Shown here in pieces: positions 1 through 5,430 of a stretch of 5,430 nt of DNA; the first letter of the stretch is position 1; every line of letters begins with the position of its first letter. The notes under the pieces were generated by a model. The model was not told where the DNA came from. It saw only the letters and a list, made by a program, of their open reading frames with translations, and searched no databases. The DNA comes from Burkholderiales bacterium (GTDB lineage Bacteria > Pseudomonadota > Gammaproteobacteria > Burkholderiales > Burkholderiaceae_C), in assembly GCA_005786815.1 (NCBI GenBank), contig SYDB01000240.1, forward strand, positions 1 through 5,430. The letters are read 5' to 3'. A program made the position numbers and the translations under genes.

Positions 1-945
1 CCTTCCTTTCTGCGACGAATCCAACGCCGCACCTACGAAATTGTCGACGGTGCAGTAACCGATAAATACAGCCGCTATTTAGATCTTTTCATTGTGTTGT
101 TGGTGATTACTAACGTGATTGCCATCATCTTGGAATCCGTACCAGAGATTCACAACAAATACCTCACAGAGTTTTATTACTTTGATTTGTTCAGTGTGCT
201 GGTTTTTTCGGTGGAATATGTGGTGCGTGTCTGGTCATTTGGTGCGAAATACTACGAAAACGGTTCGCCCATGACATTTGGAAAATCATTGCGCGGCCGA
301 AAAGATTATGTGTTGAGCTTCTACGGCATCATCGATTTTTTAAGCACTGTGCCCTTCTACCTGCAGTTGCTCTTCCCGGGCGCTGACTTGCGCGTGTTGC
401 GTATGTTCCGCTTGCTGCGTATCTTTAAACTATCTCGCTACAACAGCGCGTTTGAAGATATGGTGGCCGCCGTCAAAGCCGAGCGCGACTCTTTCTCATC
501 TGCTGTATTTTTGCTTTTCATCAGCTGCTTGTTGTTCTCGTCGCTGATCTACATCATCGAAGGCCACGACCAGCCAGAGGTGTTTCCGTCTATTCCTGCA
601 GCGATGCATTGGTTTGTCATCACCATCATCTCAGGCTGGGGCAACGTAGACCCAGTGACCTTTCTTGGTTCGCTGTTAGTGGTACTCACGCAATTCCTGT
701 CTATTGCTTTGGCCGCTATCTTGACCGGCGTTGTGGCCTCGGCCTACACCGCGCAGGTGGAACGCCGCGAAGCCTTGTATGAAATGGAAGTACGCGCCAT
801 CTTGGCTGATGGCGTGGTGACCGAAGAAGAGCAAGCACGCTTGAAGCAAATGCAAGTCAAGTTTGGTATGTCAGACGACCAAGTGGCGTCGATTGCCGAA
901 CAAGTAGAGAACGAGCGAAAAGTCTCACAAGTCAAACAAAATTAG
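1..945 (+). CDS. Voltage-sensor 6TM cation channel with atypical filter (5' end missing)
   Basis: The reading frame is open from base 1, so the gene starts upstream of the window; the GTG at 94 lies inside the first membrane helix and is not a credible start. The 314 visible residues (codon 1 = bases 1-3) give a full six-helix ion-channel layout: a basic pre-S1 segment (RRIQRRTYEIV), S1 about 27-46, S2 58-78 with the FSVEYVVR motif, S3 103-125 with its Asp, S4 129-147 with basic residues at every third position (five Arg, one Lys), S5 165-188, a pore helix with MHW, and S6 223-253. The filter is SGWGN (bases 631-645) instead of TVGYGD, and one residue is missing between the pore-helix Trp and the first filter Gly. 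Potassium selectivity is therefore uncertain. A cytoplasmic helical tail follows, with an ADGVVTEEE stretch resembling TerB-like or EF-hand-like helical domains (weak resemblance). The ClC gene begins 12 bases after the stop, suggesting one operon. The channel fold is secure; ion selectivity is not. Confidence 0.93.
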   Translation, partial: PSFLRRIQRRTYEIVDGAVTDKYSRYLDLFIVLLVITNVIAIILESVPEIHNKYLTEFYYFDLFSVLVFSVEYVVRVWSFGAKYYENGSPMTFGKSLRGRKDYVLSFYGIIDFLSTVPFYLQLLFPGADLRVLRMFRLLRIFKLSRYNSAFEDMVAAVKAERDSFSSAVFLLFISCLLFSSLIYIIEGHDQPEVFPSIPAAMHWFVITIISGWGNVDPVTFLGSLLVVLTQFLSIALAAILTGVVASAYTAQVERREALYEMEVRAILADGVVTEEEQARLKQMQVKFGMSDDQVASIAEQVENERKVSQVKQN

Positions 946-949
946 AAGG
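944..949 (+). promoter_or_regulatory. Ribosome binding site for the ClC gene
   Basis: AGAAGG overlaps the stop codon of the upstream channel gene (TAG at 943-945) and lies 8 bases before the ATG at 958. This favours ATG 958 over the TTG at 955, which would be only 5 bases away. The position inside the end of the upstream gene suggests translation of the two genes is linked on one transcript. Confidence 0.7.
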
Positions 950-957
950 TAATTTTG

Positions 958-2268
958 ATGGTCAAAATACAAAAAATGTTTAAAGATATGCATATGCTAT
1001 TGATGGCTTTGATTTTGGGAAATATCGTCGGTCTGGCCACATGCGGTTTTTTTGCCTTGGTCCAAATGGCTTTGGCCGTTTGGAAGTTACCCATTCCACA
1101 AAACTTGGTCAGCTTTGACGAAGTGCAGTACAGCACCACCCTGGGCATGTTCATGCTCGGTGGCGGCTTATTGGCGGGTCTCATTTTTAGCCGCTTAGAA
1201 GGCCCACGCTCACACGGCCCTGGCGACTTGATGATCTCCATCCACAAAGACCAAGATCCTGACCTCAAAGGCGGTTTTCTAACCTCACTGCTGACCTTGG
1301 TGAGCGTCTCGAGTGGCGCGTCGGTGGGCGTGTTTGGCCCCATCATCCATTACGGCGGTTGCATTGCCTCGGCCCTGAAGAAGTTCTTTGGCGGTCTCAC
1401 GCGCAGCGTGTTGTTGGCCTCAGGTGGCGCAGCCGCAATTGGCGCTTTGTTTTCTGCTCCGATTGCTGCTGTGATTTTTGCGCACGAAATGTTGTTGCGC
1501 CGTGTGCGCACCAGTGAATCGGCACCAGTGGTAATGGCCGCCTTGGGTGGATACTTTTCTGCCGTCATTTTGCTGGGAGACAACCGCCGCTTCCTCAAAG
1601 TGATTGGTGACCCCCTACCCCTTAGCGCTTTCTCTTTAAGTATGGCTGTTGCCATTGGTATTTGTTGCGGCTTGGTATCGACGCTCTACATCTACTTGGT
1701 CACTTCAGGACCGGGCTGGGCTAAGCAAAGCAAAATTCCTCCCATCTTGCGTCCTTTAGTGGCTGCGGCTATTTTGTTTGCGCTGTCGCCATTCTTTCCA
1801 CAACTCATTGGCCCCGGCATGCCCTCAGTCAACATGGCCTTGGCGGGCAAATTCAGTTTGGTGTTGCTGGTGTGCTTGGTATTTTTGAAGGTAGGTGCCA
1901 CAGCCATGTGCCGTTCGATGGGTTTTCATGGTGGCATCTTTTTGCCGGCAGCGTTTATTGGCGCCATGATTGGTGGCATTTTTGATTTGGCAGTGGGCGA
2001 AGGCAGCCACATGTTTGCTCTATTGGGTGCCGCGGCTTGTACTGGCTCAGCCATTGGCGCACCGATCGCTGCGGTGGTAATTTTGTTTGAGATGAGTGGT
2101 GACTATCGTTTCATTGTTTTAGCCATGGTGAGTGTGGCTGTGTCTTGTCAAATTAGTCGCTCATTGATTGCCCGCTCCATTTGGGACCGTGGTTTGCTAT
2201 TGCGTGGCATTGATTTGGACAAAGACGCCGAAGAGATGCACCGCCAGCACCACCAAGGCAAAGCCTAA
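958..2268 (+). CDS. ClC-family chloride channel/transporter without CBS domains
   Basis: This 436-residue membrane protein has the ClC fold: dimeric carriers or channels that move chloride or related anions across the inner membrane. Visible hallmarks are the helix-N GGIFLP motif (325-330), FSAPIAAVIFAHE (165-177) corresponding to helix H/I, and FEMSGDYRF (377-385). The start at ATG 958 has a good ribosome binding site; a TTG directly before it is possible but less likely. Two key positions differ from the E. coli exchanger. The GREGP motif reads GVFGP (124-128), so the gating glutamate (Glu148 in the E. coli protein) is Phe. The internal proton glutamate (Glu203) aligns with Met178, next to the retained Glu177. 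The first chloride-binding motif GSGIP is replaced by SHGPG (85-89). Loss of both proton glutamates suggests uncoupled, channel-like anion movement rather than exchange; this is inference. There are no cytoplasmic CBS domains. It is probably co-transcribed with the upstream voltage-sensor channel. Confidence 0.93.
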   Translation: MVKIQKMFKDMHMLLMALILGNIVGLATCGFFALVQMALAVWKLPIPQNLVSFDEVQYSTTLGMFMLGGGLLAGLIFSRLEGPRSHGPGDLMISIHKDQDPDLKGGFLTSLLTLVSVSSGASVGVFGPIIHYGGCIASALKKFFGGLTRSVLLASGGAAAIGALFSAPIAAVIFAHEMLLRRVRTSESAPVVMAALGGYFSAVILLGDNRRFLKVIGDPLPLSAFSLSMAVAIGICCGLVSTLYIYLVTSGPGWAKQSKIPPILRPLVAAAILFALSPFFPQLIGPGMPSVNMALAGKFSLVLLVCLVFLKVGATAMCRSMGFHGGIFLPAAFIGAMIGGIFDLAVGEGSHMFALLGAAACTGSAIGAPIAAVVILFEMSGDYRFIVLAMVSVAVSCQISRSLIARSIWDRGLLLRGIDLDKDAEEMHRQHHQGKA

Positions 2269-2277
2269 GCACAGCAC

Positions 2278-2682
2278 CTAGTTTTTACGTGTCCAATGCA
2301 CCATTAAAGCCTGCAAGCGTTTCCGCATGCGCTGCAGACGGTTATGCGTTGGGCGCTTAGCCCAAAAGGCCTGTGAGTCTGCATTCGTATTGTTGCTACG
2401 GACAACTGAGCCATCGACACGTTGCTGTGCAAAGTCATACATCAGCGTGGCTACGCCCATACGACGAAATAACAAGTTGACCTCCACCACGTTGCACGAC
2501 CAATTACCGTCGCGACTCTTCACAAACACCGCACGACCCATTCGCTGGGTGCGTAAGGCGCCCACCACTTCGGTGGCCCGCACCGTGAGGTGACTGCGCG
2601 TCAGTGTGTAGTCCAGCACCACATATTTGTTGGACTTGGTAATGTGATGAACTTGGTAGCCGTCGTGCGCGCTAGGATGCAT
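2278..2682 (-). CDS. Small GNAT-like acetyltransferase-type protein
   Basis: A 134-residue protein, mostly soluble and basic (C-terminal RLQRMRKRLQAL stretch). I recognise only a fold-level pattern. Residues 64-68 (NVVEV) look like a beta strand, followed by LFRRMGVATLMYDFA (71-85), which fits the acetyl-CoA pyrophosphate loop and helix of GNAT enzymes (R/Q-x-x-G-x-G/A). Then comes a second strand (GSVVRS, 91-96) and SQAFWAKR (103-110), typical of the late GNAT helix. Its substrate cannot be read. It ends only 9 bases from the ClC stop, in convergent orientation, and starts 28 bases from the divergent MarR gene, so the two may share control. The ATG at 2682 is the first in-frame start I see before the AT-rich spacer; no clear ribosome binding site precedes it. 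It could instead be a degenerate or unrelated small protein. Confidence 0.65.
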   Translation of the reverse strand: MHPSAHDGYQVHHITKSNKYVVLDYTLTRSHLTVRATEVVGALRTQRMGRAVFVKSRDGNWSCNVVEVNLLFRRMGVATLMYDFAQQRVDGSVVRSNNTNADSQAFWAKRPTHNRLQRMRKRLQALMVHWTRKN

Positions 2683-2710
2683 GAAAAATGTATTAAATAA
2701 AATTTAGGCC
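2683..2710. promoter_or_regulatory. Short AT-rich divergent control region (GNAT-like / MarR)
   Basis: These 28 bases separate the start codons of two divergent genes and are much richer in A and T than the flanks. They contain TATTAAATA (2691-2699), whose arms TATT and AATA mirror each other around a central A, and a TAAAAT hexamer at 2698-2703 that could serve as a -10 box for the MarR gene. I see no convincing -35 box. MarR proteins usually bind AT-rich inverted repeats near their own promoter, so autoregulation here is plausible but not shown. Any promoters must extend into the coding regions, or the transcripts must have very short leaders. Confidence 0.4.
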
Positions 2711-3217
2711 ATGCTACTGCCAAAAGAAATTCAAAACCCCACCACCGCCAGTCCTGAATCTGAGCCAGCCTTTCGCGTGCTGCGCAAATTTAGGCGCGTC
2801 TTTAACACGGTCCGTACCCACTTTCAGCAGGTTGAAAAAAAGGTGGGTGTGGGCGGCGCCCAAGTGTGGGCCTTGGGCGTAATTTACAAACAACCTGGCA
2901 TTGGCATCAACGCCTTGGCCTCGGCTATGGACGTACACCAAACCACAGCTAGCAACTTAGTAAAGTTACTCATCAAAACCAATATGGTGCAAGCACAAAA
3001 AAATGGCAAAGACAAACGCACCGTGCAGTTGTTTGTATTGCCTGATGGTCAGCGGGTTTTGCTAGCCGCGCCTGGGCCGTTTTCTGGGGTGTTGCCCCAT
3101 GCGTTAAATAGGCTAGACCTCGCCACCTTAGAGCGCCTTGAAGCCGATCTAAACACATTGCTCCAACTGCTCGACTCAGACAAAGCATCCGAAAAAATTC
3201 CGCTTGCCCAGATGTAA
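2711..3217 (+). CDS. MarR-family winged-helix transcriptional regulator
   Basis: A 168-residue DNA-binding protein. Residues 21-45 form the N-terminal dimerisation helix, GGAQVWALGVIYKQPG (48-63) the next helix, GINALASAMDV (65-75) the first helix of the helix-turn-helix, and HQTTASNLVKLLIKTNMV (76-93) the recognition helix. The wing follows, with the conserved D-K-R (101-103) and a beta strand ending in LPDGQRVL (110-117). C-terminal helices at 131-155 complete the dimer interface. Family members usually repress nearby genes and release DNA on binding a small ligand; no ligand can be inferred here. An in-frame TAG two codons before ATG 2711 fixes this as the earliest start; the ribosome binding site is weak. 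It is divergent from the GNAT-like gene, which is its most likely target, and convergent with the double-sensor channel. Control of the channel genes is possible but has no direct support. Confidence 0.9.
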   Translation: MLLPKEIQNPTTASPESEPAFRVLRKFRRVFNTVRTHFQQVEKKVGVGGAQVWALGVIYKQPGIGINALASAMDVHQTTASNLVKLLIKTNMVQAQKNGKDKRTVQLFVLPDGQRVLLAAPGPFSGVLPHALNRLDLATLERLEADLNTLLQLLDSDKASEKIPLAQM

Positions 3218-3218
3218 A

Positions 3219-3238
3219 TAGAGCGCCGAAATGCTCTA
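3219..3238. terminator. Possible hairpin between convergent MarR and channel genes
   Basis: TAGAGC (3219-3224) and GCTCTA (3233-3238) form a perfect 6-bp stem with an 8-base loop, filling most of the 30-base gap between two convergent stop codons. A smaller GTAG-TTT-CTAC inverted repeat follows at 3241-3251, overlapping the stop of the - strand gene. No T-run follows on either strand, so this is not a textbook intrinsic terminator; position is the main argument for a termination role. Confidence 0.4.
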
Positions 3239-3247
3239 CCGTAGTTT

Positions 3248-4696
3248 CTACCAGTGTGACTGCACATGCTTCCACACTTCGCGCTCAGCAGGTTGGCCTG
3301 TATCGGCCAAGCGCTGACTTATAAGAGCATGGTCGCTGACCGCGGCCACCTCGCGCATCTGATTGAGCAAATTGCGGTAACGCGCTAGGGCAAATTCGGG
3401 GTTGCTAGCCATCAACTGCACCTCGTGGTCAGCGCCGCTGGGGTTTTCGTTCTGGTTGGTTTTCAAGGCTTGTTCGCGTTCAGCGCGCAACTGGTCGGTG
3501 AAGGCTGAAGACATGATCGCCGCAGGAATAGCAAATACGCCAATGCCCAACAAAGCCAACACCACGGTTAAAAAGCGGCCCCCCGCAGTGATGGGCGTGA
3601 TGTCGCCATAGCCCACGCTGGCTAAGGTGATGATCGCCCAATACATGGCAGTCGGAATATTTTCAAACTTGTCAGGCTGTGCACTGCGCTCGAGCAAATA
3701 GCCCATGGCCGCGGTGATGAAGACCAGCATCATCATGATGAATGAGGAGGCCATCAACACAGGCAATTCGCGGCGGATCACCATGAACAGGGTAGCGGTC
3801 GATTTGTTGTAGCGGCCAAGCTTGAGCAAACGCACCAAGCGCACGATACGCAAAAAACGCAAATCGATCAAAGACGTAAGCAACGCCTCTAACAAAAACG
3901 GCAAGATGGACACCAAATCAATCAATCCACTCAAAGACGTACCAAACTTCCAACGTGCGGCTGTGCTGCGGTTAGGGTCGTTTTCGGCAGAAGAATAAAT
4001 GCGCAAGACGTATTCCACAGTGAACAACACAAAGGCTGTGGTGTCCAGAATAAAGAAGTGCAATTCAAAGTTGCTACGGATGCTGTCAACCGATTCCAGC
4101 ACAATCGACAGCGTGGACAGACAAATCCAAAAAATCAAAAACAAATCCACCATCACAGGCAAGCCTGCGCGTGCATCTCCGGCGGGAAACATCAAGGCGT
4201 GAACTTGTTGGCGGCGTGTCATACCCGCTGTACTTTGCTTGAAGGCTTGGTATGCGGGCAACAAAGTGGCTGTAACTTTGAAGATTCGGAATAAACGTAA
4301 GGCGCGCAGCAAACGTAAATCAACACTCAAGAGACTGGCCAAGTAAAACGGCAAGATAGCCAGCAGGTCGATGATGGCATAGCGACTCCCCATGAATCGC
4401 AAACGTGTGTAGCGCGATGACGCGAACTCAGGGTCGGCAGGCGCAACAAACCAACGCAGCAGATATTCAATGGTGAACACAACTACCGAAAAAGTTTCAA
4501 ACGCATTGAGTTGCGCAGCGTAGGCCAACTCAAATGCATCTGCAGTCTCTAGCACCATGGCCAACAGATTGAGCAGAATCAATGCAGTGGTCCAACGACT
4601 TACACTCGCATGAAACCCGTTTGGGTTGTTCTCGTTAAAAAATAGATCAAATACGCGTGCATGCATGGGCTTGGAAGCGGAGTTTAGAGACTGCAT
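3248..4696 (-). CDS. Potassium channel with two tandem voltage sensors and one pore
   Basis: A single uninterrupted frame encodes 482 residues, about 200 more than an ordinary bacterial 6TM potassium channel. Voltage sensor 1: S1 about 34-53, S2 61-83 (VFTIEYLLRW), S3 104-123 (Asp110), S4 126-140 with Arg128, 131, 134, 137 and Lys140. A linker of about 40 residues follows, with no pore sequence. Voltage sensor 2: S1 181-203, S2 211-236 (LFTVEYVLRI), S3 251-273 (Asp260), S4 278-295 with Arg280, 283, 286, 289, Lys292 and Arg295. The pore module is S5 311-335, pore helix MYWAIITLAS, filter SVGYGD (360-365) and S6 373-402. The C-terminal 80 residues are cytoplasmic and helical. The filter predicts potassium selectivity, and four subunits would be expected per pore, hence eight sensors per channel (inference). 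The ATG at 4696 has a short AGG-type ribosome site; the Met at residue 11 has none. Divergent from the next channel gene. Confidence 0.95.
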   Translation of the reverse strand: MQSLNSASKPMHARVFDLFFNENNPNGFHASVSRWTTALILLNLLAMVLETADAFELAYAAQLNAFETFSVVVFTIEYLLRWFVAPADPEFASSRYTRLRFMGSRYAIIDLLAILPFYLASLLSVDLRLLRALRLFRIFKVTATLLPAYQAFKQSTAGMTRRQQVHALMFPAGDARAGLPVMVDLFLIFWICLSTLSIVLESVDSIRSNFELHFFILDTTAFVLFTVEYVLRIYSSAENDPNRSTAARWKFGTSLSGLIDLVSILPFLLEALLTSLIDLRFLRIVRLVRLLKLGRYNKSTATLFMVIRRELPVLMASSFIMMMLVFITAAMGYLLERSAQPDKFENIPTAMYWAIITLASVGYGDITPITAGGRFLTVVLALLGIGVFAIPAAIMSSAFTDQLRAEREQALKTNQNENPSGADHEVQLMASNPEFALARYRNLLNQMREVAAVSDHALISQRLADTGQPAEREVWKHVQSHW

Positions 4697-4831
4697 ATAA
4701 ACCTATTTTTGATCAAATAAACCATCGTCAAATAGTAACGGAGCAGACATTCACCGAGCCTAAAAGAAAGAAGTAGATTTTTCTCAAACTACATACTTTG
4801 TAATTACTCGCGCCAATCAATCGCCTATCCT
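4697..4831. promoter_or_regulatory. Divergent intergenic region between two channel genes
   Basis: These 135 AT-rich bases lie between the start codons of the double-sensor channel (- strand) and the partial channel (+ strand), so both promoters should be here or close by. Candidate elements are weak: on the - strand TTGACG (4731 to 4726) resembles a -35 box, but no good -10 follows at the right distance. TTTGATCAAA (4708-4717) is a perfect 10-base palindrome just upstream of the - strand start. I see no clear ribosome binding site before the ATG at 4832. Confidence 0.45.
4773..4792. repeat. Imperfect inverted repeat, possible operator
   Basis: GTAG (4773-4776) pairs with CTAC (4789-4792) and TTT (4778-4780) with AAA (4786-4788), leaving one unpaired A at 4777 and a 5-base centre. 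It lies about 40 bases before the start of the downstream channel gene, where a regulator could bind. The repeat is short and AT-rich, so chance is a real alternative. Confidence 0.3.
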
Positions 4832-5430
4832 ATGAAGCACAAGTACAAGCTTAAACATTCACGCAAACCCTCCATCACCGCGCCATTCAATACAACACAA
4901 GAACGACCACTTGGAGGCTGGCGGTTAAAGATCTACACCATCATCTTCGAGGCCGACACCGTGGCGGGCCGCCGCTTTGACATTGCCTTGATTTGGGCAA
5001 TTGTGTTGAGCGTGATGGTGGTCATGGCTGACAGCGTGCAATCGTTGCACAACGGTTTTCGCACACCCTTCATGGTCCTGGAGTGGTTTTTTACGCTCTT
5101 GTTTACGGCCGAATACATGGCCCGCTTGGTCAGTTGCCCGCGTCCCATACGCTATGTCACCAGCTTTTTTGGTGTGATTGATTTGCTGTCGCTACTGCCG
5201 TCCTACTTGGCGCTGTTCTTTCCCGAGTTATATGCCTTGTTAGATGTGCGTATCATGCGTTTGCTACGTATTTTTCGTGTGCTCAAACTGCCCGCTTATG
5301 TGGCTGAGTACCAATGGTTGCTGCTCGCCTTGGCGGACAGTCGCCGCAAAATCATGGTGTTCTTGTCGTTCGTGCTTTTTTTGGTCATCGTGCTGGGCAG
5401 TTTGATGTATGTGGTGGAAGGGCCAGAAAA
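4832..5430 (+). CDS. Voltage-sensor 6TM ion channel (3' end missing)
   Basis: The frame is open from ATG 4832 to the window end, giving 199 residues without a stop. It begins with a basic, polar cytoplasmic tail (about residues 1-30, KHKYKLKHSRKP at its start), then a pre-S1 segment (WRLKIYTIIFEADT) like that of the other channels here. S1 is about 49-68, S2 79-100 (LFTAEYMARL), S3 110-130 with Asp117, and S4 138-152 with Arg140, 143, 146, 149 and Lys152. S5 is 172-195, and the sequence stops at VVEGPE, just before the pore helix. The filter is therefore not visible, so the ion passed cannot be judged. The VVEG after S5 resembles IIEG in the channel at the left edge, suggesting these two are closer to each other than to the double-sensor channel. 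No other start lies close upstream in frame, but the ribosome site is poor. It is divergent from the double-sensor channel gene. Confidence 0.9.
   Translation, partial: MKHKYKLKHSRKPSITAPFNTTQERPLGGWRLKIYTIIFEADTVAGRRFDIALIWAIVLSVMVVMADSVQSLHNGFRTPFMVLEWFFTLLFTAEYMARLVSCPRPIRYVTSFFGVIDLLSLLPSYLALFFPELYALLDVRIMRLLRIFRVLKLPAYVAEYQWLLLALADSRRKIMVFLSFVLFLVIVLGSLMYVVEGPE

Noticed and set aside
94..945. A complete 283-residue channel starting at GTG 94
   Set aside because: This start would cut off the pre-S1 segment and part of S1, and the frame stays open with channel-like sequence back to base 1, so the gene starts before the window.
955..957. TTG as the start of the ClC gene
   Set aside because: ATG 958 follows directly and has better spacing (8 bases) from AGAAGG.
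2327..2593. An 88-residue + strand frame opposite the GNAT-like gene
   Set aside because: It has no recognisable domain and a composition expected of an antisense shadow; the - strand frame shows an enzyme-like pattern.
2973..3275. A - strand frame of 100 residues opposite the MarR gene
   Set aside because: The + strand has a clear winged-helix protein here; the opposite frame is Cys/Ala-rich without a domain and overlaps the end of the channel gene.
3248..4696. Two adjacent or frameshifted genes instead of one double-sensor channel
   Set aside because: The frame is continuous through the linker with no stop codon, and I see no ribosome binding site or good start codon before the second sensor.
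4708..4731. An FNR-type site around TTGATC...GTCAA
   Set aside because: The half-sites do not have the four-base spacing of the TTGAT-N4-ATCAA consensus, and the second half is a poor match.
4933..5148. A 71-residue - strand frame opposite the right-hand channel
   Set aside because: It lies wholly inside a clear S1-S3 coding region on the + strand and has no recognisable features.

Overview
This window looks like a stretch of Gram-negative, probably betaproteobacterial, chromosome devoted mainly to ion channels. The organism guess (Burkholderiales, perhaps freshwater Comamonadaceae) rests only on the moderate GC content, the heavy use of TTG for leucine and the general look of the proteins, so it is weak.

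Layout from left to right: (1) the 3' part of a voltage-sensor cation channel gene on the + strand (1-945) whose selectivity filter is not the potassium-channel signature; (2) 12 bases later, a ClC-type chloride channel/transporter gene (958-2268), very likely in the same operon; (3) a small gene on the - strand with a GNAT-like acetyltransferase pattern (2278-2682), convergent to the ClC gene; (4) a MarR-family regulator on the + strand (2711-3217), divergent from the GNAT-like gene across only 28 bases; (5) on the - strand, a 482-residue potassium channel with two complete voltage sensors in series before a single pore (3248-4696); (6) a 135-base divergent intergenic region; (7) the 5' part of a third voltage-sensor channel on the + strand (4832 to the window end), cut before its pore.

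The most unusual item is the 482-residue protein. It reads S1-S4, a linker of about 40 residues, then S1-S4-S5-pore-S6, with five regularly spaced basic residues in the first S4 and six in the second, and a normal SVGYGD filter. I know of no characterised channel with this voltage sensor-voltage sensor-pore order. The second unusual item is the pairing of a voltage-sensor channel with an altered filter (SGWGN, one residue shorter between pore-helix Trp and filter) and a ClC protein lacking both glutamates of the proton pathway. Together these could move cations and anions passively in response to membrane voltage. With three voltage-sensor proteins (four voltage sensors) and one anion pathway in 5.4 kb, the region may be a membrane-potential or osmotic/ionic response locus. 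That joint role is inference; the architectures themselves are read directly from the sequence.

I saw no RNA genes, CRISPR arrays, insertion sequences or other mobile-element signatures.
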